Source of the DNA: Halobellus ruber
GTDB taxonomy: Archaea > Halobacteriota > Halobacteria > Halobacteriales > Haloferacaceae
Direction: 5' to 3'
DNA: 64,000 nucleotides
NCBI RefSeq assembly: GCF_014212355.1
Contig: NZ_JACKXD010000004.1
Coordinates: 124,001-188,000, forward strand
The notes beneath the pieces are model-generated. The model ran no database searches, was not told the DNA's origin, and saw only the letters and a program-made list of their open reading frames with translations. Below are positions 17,012 to 26,669 of the stretch, one piece after another. The position numbers were made by a program, and so were the translations under genes. Positions within the stretch are counted from its first letter, which is position 1, and each line of letters opens with the position of its first letter.

Positions 17012-19966
17012 ATGAGCAAGGACTTCATCGAGGTTCGGGGTGCCGAGGAACACAACCTCAAGAACCTCGACGTCCGGATCCCACGCGAGACGTTCACGGT
17101 GGTCACCGGCCTCTCGGGGTCGGGCAAGTCGTCGCTCGCCTTCGAGACGATCTACGCGGAGGGTCAGCGGCGGTACATCGAGTCGCTGTCGGCGTACGCC
17201 CGAAACTTCCTGGGGCAGATGGACAAACCGCAGGTCGAAGCCGTCGAGGGGCTCTCGCCGGCGATCTCGATCGACCAGAAGAACGCCGCCAACAACCCCC
17301 GGTCGACGGTGGGGACCGTCACGGAGCTCCACGACTACCTCCGCCTCCTGTACGCCCGTGTCGGGACGCAGTACGATCCCGTGACCGGCGAAGAGGTCGG
17401 CGAACAGTCCGCCCAGGAGATGGTGTCGCAACTCTTAGAGCTCCCCACGGGCACCCGCGCGAAGATCGCCGCGCCGATCGCCCGCGACCAGAAGGGCGCC
17501 TTCGAGGACCGCTTCGAGGAGCTCGTCGCCGACGGGTACGCCCGCGTCGAGGTCGACGGCGAACCGTACGACCTGACGCTGGAGACGCCGGACCTCGACA
17601 AGAACTACGACCACACGATCGACGTGATCGTCGACCGCGTGAAGATCGACCCCGACGCGCGGTCGCGGATCGCCGACTCCGTGGAGACGGCGCTGGGGGA
17701 GGCCGACGGCGTGCTGAAGGTGATCGTCCCCGACCCGCCCGAGGACGTGCCCTTCGGGTCGAACACCCGCTCGACGGGGTCGCTGGCGGAGGACAGCGAC
17801 GGCGACGACCGGCTGACCGTTGAGTTCTCCGAGGAGCTGGGCAACCCCAACTCCGACTTCCAGTTCTCGGCGATCGAGACGCGGTCGTTCTCGTTCAACA
17901 GCCCGTACGGCGCCTGTCCCGAGTGTGAGGGGCTCGGTCAGACAAAGGAGGTCGACGAGGATCTGGTGGTCCGCGACCGCTCGAAACCGATCAAACACGT
18001 CTTCGAGGCGTGGTCGTACAACCGCTCGTACTACCGGACCCGACTCGACGCCGTCGCGAAGCACTTCGGCGTGAGCGTCGACACGCCGTTCGAGGACCTC
18101 GACGCGGACGTCCGGCGGCAGTTCCTCTACGGGACCGACCGGGAGGTCGTTTTCGAACGCCGGACGAAGAACGGGACGCGCCGGAAGACGAAACGCTTCG
18201 AGGGCGTGATCCCGAACCTCGAACGCCGCCACGTCGAGACCGATTCGGACTCCACGAGAGAGCACATCGAGGAGTATATGGCCGTTACCACCTGCCCGGA
18301 ATGTGAGGGGACGCGGCTGAAAGAGCAGTCCCGCCACGTCCGGGTCGCCGGCACCTCGATCACCGAGGTCAACCGAATGAGCATCGGTGACGCCTCAGAG
18401 CACTTCGAGGGGCTCGAATCGGAGTTGACCGACCGGGAGCGCACCATCGCCGCGGAGATCCTCAAGGAGATCCGCGCGCGGCTCGGGTTTATGGAGGAAG
18501 TGGGCCTCGAATACCTCACCCTCGACCGGGAGGCCTCGACGCTGTCGGGCGGCGAGAGCCAGCGGATCCGGCTCGCCACCCAGGTCGGCTCCGGGCTGGT
18601 GGGGGTGCTGTACGTCCTCGACGAGCCCTCGATCGGGCTCCACCAGCGCGACAACGACCGCCTGCTCGACACCCTCGAAGGGCTCCGGGACCTCGGCAAC
18701 ACCCTGCTCGTGGTCGAACACGACGAGGAGACGATGCGCCGCGCCGACAACATCATCGATATGGGCCCCGGCCCCGGGGAGCGCGGCGGCGAGATCGTCG
18801 TCCAGGGCGACTTCGCGGACGTCTGCGACGCCGACGACTCGGTCACCGGCGACTACCTCGCCGGCCGGCGGTCGATCCCGGTGCCCGAGACGCGCCGCGA
18901 TTCCGACGCCGCGATCACCGTCCGCGGCGCGCGTCAGCACAACCTCCGGGACCTCGACGTGCCGATCCCGGTGGGGGCGTTCACCGCGATCACCGGCGTG
19001 TCGGGGTCGGGGAAGTCGACGCTGATGCACGAGATCCTCTATAAGGGCCTCGCCCGCGAGATGAACGACAACACCTCCGTCGACCCCGGCGACCACGACG
19101 CGATCGAGGGGACCGAACACATCGAGACCGTGCGGCTGATCGACCAGTCGCCGATCGGCCGGACCCCGCGGTCGAACCCCGCGACGTACACTGGCGTCTT
19201 CGACCACGTCCGGAAGCTGTTCGCGGAGACGAAACTCTCGAAGCAGCGCGGCTACGAGAAGGGGCGCTTCTCGTTCAACGTGAAGGGCGGCCGGTGTGAG
19301 GCCTGCGGCGGGCAAGGAACAGTGAAAATCGAGATGAACTTCCTCTCGGACGTGTACGTCCCGTGTGAGGAGTGTGACGGCGCACGCTACAACGACCGCA
19401 CCCTCGACGTGACCTACAAGGGCAAGACCATCGCCGACGTGCTGGATATGGAGGTCTCCGAAGCCCTGGACTTTTTCGAGGCCAACTCCCAGCTCCGGCG
19501 GCGGCTCCAGCTGCTCGACGACGTCGGGCTCGGGTATATGACGCTCGGACAGCCCTCGACGACGCTGTCGGGCGGCGAGGCACAGCGCGTGAAGCTCGCC
19601 GAGGAGTTGGGGAAAAAGCAGACCGGCGAGACGCTGTATCTGCTCGACGAGCCGACCACCGGCCTTCACAAGGCCGACGAGCGGAAGCTGATCGAGGTGC
19701 TCCAGCGGCTCACCGACGCCGGCAACACGGTCGTCGTGGTCGAACACGAACTCGATCTGGTGAAGAACGCCGACAACATCGTCGACCTCGGCCCCGAGGG
19801 CGGCGAGGGCGGCGGCGAAGTCGTCGCCACCGGCACCCCCGAGGAGGTCGCGCGCGTCGAGACGTCCCACACCGGCCGGTACCTCCGGGATCTCCTGCCC
19901 GACGTCGACCTGGAGGGGCCGCGTTCGGACCGGCGGGCGCCGGCGATCGCCGACGACGACGATTGA
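17012..19966 (+). CDS. uvrA: Excinuclease ABC subunit A
   Basis: 984 residues, full length. UvrA recognises bulky DNA lesions and loads UvrB in nucleotide excision repair. Both ABC modules are complete: Walker [10 protein letters not shown] near residue 32 and GVSGSGKST near 665, signature LSGGESQR near 510 and LSGGEAQR near 850, and Walker B '[10 protein letters not shown]'. The zinc modules 'CPECEGLG...', 'CPECEGTR' and 'CEACGGQG...CEECDGAR' are intact. uvrB and uvrC are not in the window. It is probably monocistronic. Confidence 0.97.
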   Translation: MSKDFIEVRGAEEHNLKNLDVRIPRETFTVVTGLSGSGKSSLAFETIYAEGQRRYIESLSAYARNFLGQMDKPQVEAVEGLSPAISIDQKNAANNPRSTVGTVTELHDYLRLLYARVGTQYDPVTGEEVGEQSAQEMVSQLLELPTGTRAKIAAPIARDQKGAFEDRFEELVADGYARVEVDGEPYDLTLETPDLDKNYDHTIDVIVDRVKIDPDARSRIADSVETALGEADGVLKVIVPDPPEDVPFGSNTRSTGSLAEDSDGDDRLTVEFSEELGNPNSDFQFSAIETRSFSFNSPYGACPECEGLGQTKEVDEDLVVRDRSKPIKHVFEAWSYNRSYYRTRLDAVAKHFGVSVDTPFEDLDADVRRQFLYGTDREVVFERRTKNGTRRKTKRFEGVIPNLERRHVETDSDSTREHIEEYMAVTTCPECEGTRLKEQSRHVRVAGTSITEVNRMSIGDASEHFEGLESELTDRERTIAAEILKEIRARLGFMEEVGLEYLTLDREASTLSGGESQRIRLATQVGSGLVGVLYVLDEPSIGLHQRDNDRLLDTLEGLRDLGNTLLVVEHDEETMRRADNIIDMGPGPGERGGEIVVQGDFADVCDADDSVTGDYLAGRRSIPVPETRRDSDAAITVRGARQHNLRDLDVPIPVGAFTAITGVSGSGKSTLMHEILYKGLAREMNDNTSVDPGDHDAIEGTEHIETVRLIDQSPIGRTPRSNPATYTGVFDHVRKLFAETKLSKQRGYEKGRFSFNVKGGRCEACGGQGTVKIEMNFLSDVYVPCEECDGARYNDRTLDVTYKGKTIADVLDMEVSEALDFFEANSQLRRRLQLLDDVGLGYMTLGQPSTTLSGGEAQRVKLAEELGKKQTGETLYLLDEPTTGLHKADERKLIEVLQRLTDAGNTVVVVEHELDLVKNADNIVDLGPEGGEGGGEVVATGTPEEVARVETSHTGRYLRDLLPDVDLEGPRSDRRAPAIADDDD

Positions 19967-20030
19967 ACGGCTCCCTCCCCGCACCGATCCCGACGGCGGG
20001 TCCAAGTGGCTGCGTCCCCATCCGCCGCGT

Positions 20031-21122
20031 ATGCTCACCTGTTACGCGGCGTCGCGGGCGGGGGTCCTGGTCGTCCGCGGACTCGAAGGCGACGCGGCAG
20101 CGCCGACGGCCGACGGCCCAGTGCGGACAGCCGACCACGTGGCGACGACGGCCGACTACACGCTCCGTCGCGACGACGTGGAGTGTGTCGACGCCGCGCC
20201 CGACGCTTCCGACCGCGTCTTCTGCGGAACGTTCGAGGGAGGACTTCATCGGTCGACCGACGCCGGCGACACCTGGGCGCGCGTCGGCGAGTCCGCGCTC
20301 CCGGCGGCGGTGACGAGCGTGACCGTCGCGCCGCACGACCCCGGCGTCGTCTACGCCGGCACCGAACCCAGCGGCGTCTACCGATCGACCGACGGCGGGG
20401 CGACCTGGGCGGAGCTTCCGGAACTCACGGCGCTGCCGTCGGCCGCGGAGTGGTCGTTCCCGCCGCGGCCCGACACCCACCACGTCCGGTGGATCGAGGT
20501 CGACCCCGCCGATCCGGAGCACCTCTACGTCGCGGTCGAGGCGGGGGCGCTCGTGCAGACGAGAGACGGCGGCGACACCTGGGAGGAACGCGTCGTCTCC
20601 GCCCGTCGCGACACCCACTCGATGGCGATCCATCCCGACCGACCCGCGGTCGTTCGCGCCGCCGCGGGCGACGGCTACGCCGAGAGCCGGGACGCTGGGG
20701 AGACGTGGACCTACCCGCAGGCGGGGCTCCGCCACCGCTACTGCTGGAGCGTCGCGGTCGATCCGGGCGACCCCGGCCGGGTACTCGTCTCGTCGGCGGC
20801 GGGCGCACGCCGGGCACACACCCCCGGATCGGCGGCGTCGTACCTCTATCGACGGGGCGACGGGACCGATGACAGGGACGACGCGAGCGCCGGAGACGGG
20901 ACCGCCGAGTGGGAGCGCCTCGACGACGCCGGCGTCCCCACGGGCGAAGGGGTGCTCCGGCCCACGCTCGCTGCGGGGGTCGAGGCCGGCGAGTTCTTCG
21001 CGCTCACCGACCGGGGGCTGTTCCGGAGCCGCGACGGCGCCGAGCAGTTCCGCGAAGTCGACATCCCGTGGCCGTCGGCGTTCCGCGACCGGACGACCCG
21101 CGGGCTTGCTGTCGTCGGATAG
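20031..21122 (+). CDS. BNR/Asp-box repeat beta-propeller protein
   Basis: 363 residues with at least four Asp-box repeats (S-x-D-x-G-x-T-W): 'RSTDAGDTWARV', 'RSTDGGATWAEL', 'QTRDGGDTWEER' and 'ESRDAGETWTYP', ending with 'RSRDGAEQF'. The fold is a VPS10/sialidase-like propeller. There is no signal peptide, so it is probably cytoplasmic. No glycosidase active-site set is visible. Function is unknown, and a binding or stress-sensing role is possible. It lies between uvrA and the lipid reductase with its own start at 20031. Confidence 0.8.
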   Translation: MLTCYAASRAGVLVVRGLEGDAAAPTADGPVRTADHVATTADYTLRRDDVECVDAAPDASDRVFCGTFEGGLHRSTDAGDTWARVGESALPAAVTSVTVAPHDPGVVYAGTEPSGVYRSTDGGATWAELPELTALPSAAEWSFPPRPDTHHVRWIEVDPADPEHLYVAVEAGALVQTRDGGDTWEERVVSARRDTHSMAIHPDRPAVVRAAAGDGYAESRDAGETWTYPQAGLRHRYCWSVAVDPGDPGRVLVSSAAGARRAHTPGSAASYLYRRGDGTDDRDDASAGDGTAEWERLDDAGVPTGEGVLRPTLAAGVEAGEFFALTDRGLFRSRDGAEQFREVDIPWPSAFRDRTTRGLAVVG

Positions 21123-21311
21123 GCCGTCGCCGGCGAGCGTTCATATACGAAGCCGCGGCCACCCGGCGTGTGCGATAGGGAGGGCCCCGCGTCGGGCAAC
21201 GATTGCTCGGCACGTCGACGCGGGGAGCGGGAGTGCCGACTGTTCGCCACCGCGCTACGCCGACGCTCGGACGGAGAAGGTATTTGAGCGCGCGACCGGT
21301 ACGGTCCGGTA

Positions 21312-22394
21312 ATGTACGACTTCGCGGTCGTCGGCGTCGGTCCCGCCGGCGCGCGGTTCGCCCGGCGCGCCGCCGAGGCAGGGTACGACGTCGTCGCGTT
21401 CGAGCAGGGGACCGTCGGGACGCCGCTTGCGTGTTCGGGCCACGTTAGCACCGACGTCTGGGGGTACGTTCCCGACGACGCGAAGGCCGAACTCCTTCAG
21501 AACCGCGTCTACGGCGCTCGGTTCCGCGTCGGCGGCCCCGACACGGCCGCCCACCCGTTCTACAAGTCCGAGGAGATCTCGAACGTGATCGACCGGGTCG
21601 AACTCGACCGGACGCTCGCGGCGTGTGCCGAGGATGCGGGCGCGGACGTCCGGGAGCACCACACCGTCGTCGACGTCGCGGAACGCCACGACGCCGTCGA
21701 CCTCACGGTCTCGCACGCCGACGGGACCGAAACTGTCCGGGCAAAGATGGTCGCGGGCTGTGACGGCCCGACCTCCCGGGTTCGCCGGCAGCTGGATCTC
21801 CCGGAGCCTGCGGAACTCCTCCACGGGGTGCTCGCGTTCGACCCCGCCCCCGACGACGGCGACTTCGTCGACGTCCATCTGACGGCGCCGCGCTTCTTTG
21901 CGTGGCGCATCCCCCGCGGCGACGCCGGCGTCGAGTACGGGCTTGCGGCGCCGCCCGGCGAGTCGGTCAACGAGCTGTTCGACCGGCTGACCGGCGTTTA
22001 CGGCGTCGAGACCGAGCACTTCTGTTCGGGCGCGATCCCGATCGGGCCGCCGGAACGGGTCCACAGCCGGCGGGCGTTCCTGATCGGCGACGCCGCCGCC
22101 CAGACCAAGCCGTTCACCGGCGGTGGGATCCTCTACGGGATGACCGCGGCCGACCGGGCCGCCGAGGCCGTCGACCCGGACGACCCCGGATCGATCCGCG
22201 ACTACGAGTCGGCGTGGCGGTCGGCGCTCTCCCGGGAAATCGCCCTGGGCCGTTGGATCCGGCGGGCGTACTCGCTGCCGGCGCCGATCCAGCGGGTCGG
22301 GCTGCGGACGCTTTCCGGCGAGATCGGCGTCCATATGGATCGACCGACCTCCTTCTTCTCCCGGGAGCACCTCGCGAAGCTGGTGGGTCGGTAG
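21312..22394 (+). CDS. Geranylgeranyl reductase family FAD-dependent oxidoreductase
   Basis: 360 residues. The FAD dinucleotide-binding motif opens the protein ('DFAVVGVGPAGARFARRAAE'). 'LACSGHVS' carries the Cys and the conserved region near residue 40. 'VAGCDGPTSRVRRQL' and 'RRAFLIGDAAAQTKPFTGGG' (GD motif, FAD) follow. Members saturate the isoprenoid chains of archaeal diether lipids or of menaquinone and other prenyl groups. The exact substrate is not readable. A TATA-like stretch TATTTGAG lies at 21281-21288, about 30 bp before the ATG. Confidence 0.87.
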   Translation: MYDFAVVGVGPAGARFARRAAEAGYDVVAFEQGTVGTPLACSGHVSTDVWGYVPDDAKAELLQNRVYGARFRVGGPDTAAHPFYKSEEISNVIDRVELDRTLAACAEDAGADVREHHTVVDVAERHDAVDLTVSHADGTETVRAKMVAGCDGPTSRVRRQLDLPEPAELLHGVLAFDPAPDDGDFVDVHLTAPRFFAWRIPRGDAGVEYGLAAPPGESVNELFDRLTGVYGVETEHFCSGAIPIGPPERVHSRRAFLIGDAAAQTKPFTGGGILYGMTAADRAAEAVDPDDPGSIRDYESAWRSALSREIALGRWIRRAYSLPAPIQRVGLRTLSGEIGVHMDRPTSFFSREHLAKLVGR

Positions 22395-22415
22395 CGGCCC
22401 GAGGGCAAGCCGTCC

Positions 22416-23519
22416 CTACGCCGCCGAATAGACGGGGAGCCGCTCGGAGACGGCGCTGCCGTCGACGAACGGCAGCGGCGTGCGGACGGCGTCGATCGCG
22501 CCCGCGTCGCCGTCGACCGACACCGACTCGCCGCCGGCGTCGAAGTCGACGAGCGCGAGCGCGATCGGCTCCTCCAGCGACGGGCTCGTGACGGCGCGTG
22601 TCACCTCGCCGATCCCGTCGCCGCCGACGGTGACGGCCGCGCCGGGGTCCGGGAGCTGTTCGGTGTCGTCGTCGAGCCGGAGGCCGACGAGCCGCTGGCT
22701 CGGCCGTCCGCGGTTTTCGACCTTCGAGACCACCTCCTGGCCGACGTAACACCCCTTCTCGAAGTCGAGCGCGTTCCGGAGGCCGAGCACGTTCGGGATC
22801 CGGCCGTCGAGTTCGGTCTCGAACAGCGGTGTGCCGGCCTCCGTCGTGAGCGTCTGCCAGGTCCGGTAGCCGAACGGGACGGCGTTCATACCGAACGAAA
22901 GCAGGGCTTCGAACACCCGGTCGGCGGCGTCGGCGGCGCAGACGACCTCGTATCCCTCCTCGCCCACGAGGCCGTCGCCGGCGATCACGGTCACGCCCTC
23001 GTCGCCCATCGACCCGCGGACGAAGGTCAGTTCCGGCTCCGGCGACCCGGCGCCGTTGAGGACGCTGGCGACCTTCTCGGTCGACTCCGGGCCGTGGACG
23101 CCGAAGACCGCGAAGTCGGCCGACGCCGCCCGGACTTCCACGTCGCGGATGAACACGTTTTCGGCCCACGCCTCGGCGACGGGCGCCGCCCGCTCCGGCG
23201 GCGTGAAACAAAGCAGCCGCTCGCCGGCGTTGTAGACGTAGAGATCGGTCTCGATGCGGCCCTGCGGGTCCAAAAGCAACGCGTAGACGCCGGATCCCTC
23301 GGATTCCGGCACCCGATTCGAGACGGTGTCGTCGACGAACTCGATCCGGTCGTCGCCGTCGACCACGACCACTCCGTACGCCATCTCGATCACGCCGACC
23401 CCGTTGCGGACGGCGCGGTGCGTCCGCTCCGGACGGCCGTAGTCCCGGACGAACCGCCGGCCGCCACGGTCGACGAACGTCGCACCGTACGTCTCGTGTA
23501 TCCCAGTGACGACAGTCAT
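22416..23519 (-). CDS. YgfZ/GcvT-like folate-binding protein
   Basis: 367 residues. The YgfZ signature K-G-C-Y-x-G-Q-E is present as 'EKGCYVGQEVVSKV'. The N-terminal aminomethyltransferase-like domain and the 'YRTWQTLTTEAGTPLFETEL' region match the GcvT/YgfZ superfamily. YgfZ proteins bind folate and support repair or assembly of iron-sulfur clusters. The signature favours YgfZ over glycine-cleavage T-protein. No gcvH or gcvP is nearby. Start at the ATG 23519. Confidence 0.85.
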   Translation of the reverse strand: MTVVTGIHETYGATFVDRGGRRFVRDYGRPERTHRAVRNGVGVIEMAYGVVVVDGDDRIEFVDDTVSNRVPESEGSGVYALLLDPQGRIETDLYVYNAGERLLCFTPPERAAPVAEAWAENVFIRDVEVRAASADFAVFGVHGPESTEKVASVLNGAGSPEPELTFVRGSMGDEGVTVIAGDGLVGEEGYEVVCAADAADRVFEALLSFGMNAVPFGYRTWQTLTTEAGTPLFETELDGRIPNVLGLRNALDFEKGCYVGQEVVSKVENRGRPSQRLVGLRLDDDTEQLPDPGAAVTVGGDGIGEVTRAVTSPSLEEPIALALVDFDAGGESVSVDGDAGAIDAVRTPLPFVDGSAVSERLPVYSAA

Positions 23520-23588
23520 TGATACGGTATCAGCGACAGGCGGGTAAATGTGTTCGGCACCCGACCGATCACGGCGGTGCCGCCCGCC

Positions 23589-23888
23589 TCACAACCCGAG
23601 TCGTTCGCGGACGGCGTCGAGGAACCCCTGCTCCTCGTGAGGGTCGGCGTCGGGATCGGGGACCACGCGGTCGTCGGCCAGGATCACCACCCGATCCTCG
23701 CCGTCTCTGACCGAGATCAGCCCGTCCTGTTTCAGTGACGCGAGTGCCGCCTCGATCTCGTCGATGTCGGTGTCGACGGCGGCGCGCACCTCGAAGACGG
23801 TCATTCCCTCGTCCGCGCGATCAACGAGTGCATCGAGGACCTCCACCTCAACGTCCCGCCGGTCACGGAACTCGCGCCGCGCTCTCAT
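23589..23888 (-). CDS. Small winged-helix protein (haloarchaeal DUF6432-like)
   Basis: 99 residues. The N-terminal about 65 form a winged helix: helix 'VEVEVLDALVDRADEGMTVF', recognition region 'DEIEAALASLKQDGLISV', wing 'RDGEDRVVILADD'. An acidic tail follows. The DUF number is from memory. A DNA-binding or protein-binding regulator is likely. The gene is divergent from the acidic zinc-ribbon gene at 24029 and follows the YgfZ gene on its other side. Confidence 0.7.
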   Translation of the reverse strand: MRARREFRDRRDVEVEVLDALVDRADEGMTVFEVRAAVDTDIDEIEAALASLKQDGLISVRDGEDRVVILADDRVVPDPDADPHEEQGFLDAVRERLGL

Positions 23889-24028
23889 AGTCGGGCTTTG
23901 TCCCGCATCGGGTATACGCTTACCGCCGCGTCAGGCCACGGCGTCGACGCCGAGCCTCGCCGGACGCGTCTGCCGTCCGTCTGACGTAGCAGGTACACTT
24001 TTGCCGCTGAACGCCGCAAGGGCGCGTA

Positions 24029-25153
24029 ATGGGACTGAAATGCCGCCTCTTCGGGCACACGTACGGGACCCCCGAGGTCGAGCGCAGCCGCAAGGAGGAG
24101 GGTGACGAGGTCGTCGTCACCATCCGGAACGTCAAGCGGTGCAAGCGCTGTGGTGACGAGCGGATGGTAAACCAGACCAAGGAGGTCACGTCGGTCCGTA
24201 CCCCCGAGGAAGTAGGCCTCGACGAGGCCGAAGGGGCGTCGACGACCCCGGAGCCGTCGGGCGAGTCCGACCCCGCGGCGGAGGAGTCGCCGGTGACGCC
24301 GGCAGAGCCGACGGCGACCGGGGCGGACGGCACTGTCGACGTGACCGTAGAGGCCGAACCGGAGCCCACCCCCGACGCGACGGACGGTCCCGCCGAGGAC
24401 GGCACTGCGGCCACAGCGGAGGCCTCCGATGCGGGCCCCCGGGCCGACAGCTCCGGACCGGACGAGTGGGACGAGGACGCGGTCGTCGAGGAACCCGACG
24501 ACGGCTGGGAGACGGGTAGCGACGACTGGGACGACGTCGAGCCGGATCCGGACGCCGACGACGCGGTCATCCTCGACGCCGAGGAGACCGAACGCGACGA
24601 GGTCCAGTGGCCCGAGGAGTCGGACGCCGACCCCGAAGCCACCGCCGGCGAAGCCGATCCCGAGGTGGCCGCCGACGCCGTCGACCCGGCGGGGACGACG
24701 GACGAGTCGGGGACCGACGCCGAGATCATCGACGCCGAGCCGGCCCCGGAGGCCACGAGCGGCTGGCCCGACCACGACGGCGCCGACGAGGGGTACTCGG
24801 CGACGCCGAACGCCGATGTCGACGCCGACTTCGAGGGTGACGGACTGACGCCCGAGGTGAACGGCGGCGCGCCCGACGACGCCGCCGAGGTCGACGGCAT
24901 CGCGGCGGGCGGGGGAGACGACGGCGCCGCAGAGCCGACGTACGTGGGCGCCGACGGCGCAGACGACCCCGACGCCGGCCAGGGGTTCGTCCGAGCGGGG
25001 GAGTCGACGGCCGAAGCGGACGTTCCGGCCGATCGGGTCGAGTTCTACTGCCCGAACTGCGGCTACGCCCAGGTCGCCGGCACCTCGTCGATGCGCGCCG
25101 GCGACATCTGCCCCGACTGCAAGCAGGGGTACATCGCCGAACGCGAACAGTAG
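24029..25153 (+). CDS. Acidic linker protein with terminal zinc modules (DUF7093-like)
   Basis: 374 residues. The N-terminal about 55 (MGLKCRLFGHTYG...'KRCKRCGDERM') form a small CxxC-containing module. The C-terminal about 45 form a classic zinc ribbon ('FYCPNCGYAQV', 'GDICPDCKQGYI'). Between them lies a roughly 270-residue low-complexity Asp/Glu/Ala/Pro stretch. This looks like two folded ends joined by a long disordered, salt-adapted linker. The function is unknown. The upstream region shares CGTCTGACGTA (23978-23988) with the sepF promoter region. Confidence 0.7.
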   Translation: MGLKCRLFGHTYGTPEVERSRKEEGDEVVVTIRNVKRCKRCGDERMVNQTKEVTSVRTPEEVGLDEAEGASTTPEPSGESDPAAEESPVTPAEPTATGADGTVDVTVEAEPEPTPDATDGPAEDGTAATAEASDAGPRADSSGPDEWDEDAVVEEPDDGWETGSDDWDDVEPDPDADDAVILDAEETERDEVQWPEESDADPEATAGEADPEVAADAVDPAGTTDESGTDAEIIDAEPAPEATSGWPDHDGADEGYSATPNADVDADFEGDGLTPEVNGGAPDDAAEVDGIAAGGGDDGAAEPTYVGADGADDPDAGQGFVRAGESTAEADVPADRVEFYCPNCGYAQVAGTSSMRAGDICPDCKQGYIAEREQ

Positions 25154-25204
25154 CCGCCGCCCGGGGACGAAACTGGTAAACCACCACCTGCCGAACCACG
25201 GGTT

Positions 25205-25585
25205 ATGAAGGAGTACAAGATGCGTCGCGGGGAGACCCTCGAGGAGCGCATCCCGGACATGGAGTCGACCGTCGAGGCGTACTTCGGCCCGATCACGGGG
25301 ACGACCGAGTACAACGGTAGCGACCTCTACGTGGTCGAGGAACCGGAGAACCCGGTGTTCGAGCGAGTGGTCGCCGGCACCGTCTCCTACGGCAGCAAGA
25401 AGGACCGGCTGGGCGTCGAGTTCGAGGAACGGGATCCCACGGAGCTCGGCCCCGACGAACTCGAAGCCGCCGGCGAGGCGGTCGATATGAAAAACGAGTT
25501 CCTGCTGGAGGCGACCGGTCGCGACGCGAAGTCCCGCCGCGATTCGATGAAGCGCGACGTCGAGGACGACGCACCCGACTACTGA
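25205..25585 (+). CDS. DUF5611 family protein
   Basis: 126 residues, alpha+beta, acidic, no signal peptide: 'MKEYKMRRGETLEERIPDME', 'EYNGSDLYVVEEPENPVFER', 'GSKKDRLGVEFEERDP', and a C-terminal charged helix. It matches a conserved haloarchaeal family without known function. The start at 25205 is the first ATG after the previous stop. Close spacing to the upstream gene (51 bp) allows co-transcription. Confidence 0.75.
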   Translation: MKEYKMRRGETLEERIPDMESTVEAYFGPITGTTEYNGSDLYVVEEPENPVFERVVAGTVSYGSKKDRLGVEFEERDPTELGPDELEAAGEAVDMKNEFLLEATGRDAKSRRDSMKRDVEDDAPDY

Positions 25586-25665
25586 GCCGGGACCTTCGAC
25601 GGGACGCGACCCCGTGACCCATCCACGCTCGTCCGCCGTGGAGCGGCCCCTCGGCGCCGAACCCG

Positions 25666-25675
25666 CTTAATTAAG
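25666..25675 (+). promoter_or_regulatory. TATA-like box for the ROK kinase operon
   Basis: CTTAATTAAG is an AT-only palindromic core in GC-rich surroundings, about 26-30 bp before the ATG at 25701. The spacing fits a leaderless transcript that would cover the ROK gene and the overlapping LVIVD-protein gene. Confidence 0.6.
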
Positions 25676-25700
25676 TATCGCGCTCACTCGTAACGACACG

Positions 25701-26669
25701 ATGGCCAACTACGTTGGTGTCGACCTGGGGGCGACGAACGTCCGGGCGGTCGCCGCCGGCGGCGACGGCACGATCCTGGGGACGGCCGCCGACGACACCC
25801 CGCACGGCCCGACCGGGATCGCCGTCACGGAGGCCGTGTTGGGGGTCGTCCGCGAGGCGTGTGCAACGGCGGGGATCGACCCCGAATCGGTCACCGCAGC
25901 GGGGATCGGCGCGATCGGCCCCCTCGACCTCGCCGAGGGGGCGGTGGAGAACCCCGCCAACCTCCCGGATTCCATCGACCGGATCCCGCTCACCGGGCCG
26001 CTGTCGGTGCTCCTCGACACCGACCAGGTGTATCTCCACAACGACACGAACGCGGGCGTGATCGGCGAACGGTTCTACTCCGACCGCAACCCCGACGATA
26101 TGGTGTATCTCACCATCTCCTCGGGGATCGGCGCGGGCGTCTGCGTCGACGGCCACGTCCTCACGGGGTGGGACGGCAACGCCGGCGAAGTCGGACACAT
26201 GACCGTCGACCCGCAGGGCAGACTCACCTGTGGGTGCGGCCACGACGGCCACTGGGAGGGGTACTGCTCGGGGAACTCCATCCCCCGGTACGCGGAGTAC
26301 CTCCACGACGCCGCCCCCGTCGAGACCGCACTCCCGATGGACGATCCCTCGTTTTCGGCGGCGGACGTCTTCGACCACGACGGCACCGACGACTTTGCGA
26401 CCCACGTCGTCGACCAGGTCGCCCACTGGAACGCGATGGGGGTGGCGAACATCGTCCACGCGTACGCGCCGCTCGTGATCTACGTCGGCGGCGCCGTCGC
26501 GCTCAACAACCCCGAGCGGATCTTAGAGCCGATCCGCGAGCGGATGGCGGGAATGGTGATGTCGAACGTCCCCGAGATCCGGCTGACCACCCTCGGCGAC
26601 GAGGTGGTCGTGAAGGGCGCTCTGGCGAGCGCGATGACCGGCGGCACGGGGGACCGCTCGCTTTCGTGA
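25701..26669 (+). CDS. ROK family sugar kinase (glucokinase-like)
   Basis: 322 residues. The N-terminal phosphate-binding strand '[14 protein letters not shown]' (DxGxT) is present. The central '[14 protein letters not shown]' is followed by '[16 protein letters not shown]' and the ROK zinc motif '[18 protein letters not shown]'. 'GHMTVDPQG' carries the conserved His. These enzymes phosphorylate hexoses in the cytoplasm with ATP. Glucose or N-acetyl sugars are likely, but the substrate is not certain. Its stop overlaps the next start (ATGA). Confidence 0.88.
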   Translation: MANYVGVDLGATNVRAVAAGGDGTILGTAADDTPHGPTGIAVTEAVLGVVREACATAGIDPESVTAAGIGAIGPLDLAEGAVENPANLPDSIDRIPLTGPLSVLLDTDQVYLHNDTNAGVIGERFYSDRNPDDMVYLTISSGIGAGVCVDGHVLTGWDGNAGEVGHMTVDPQGRLTCGCGHDGHWEGYCSGNSIPRYAEYLHDAAPVETALPMDDPSFSAADVFDHDGTDDFATHVVDQVAHWNAMGVANIVHAYAPLVIYVGGAVALNNPERILEPIRERMAGMVMSNVPEIRLTTLGDEVVVKGALASAMTGGTGDRSLS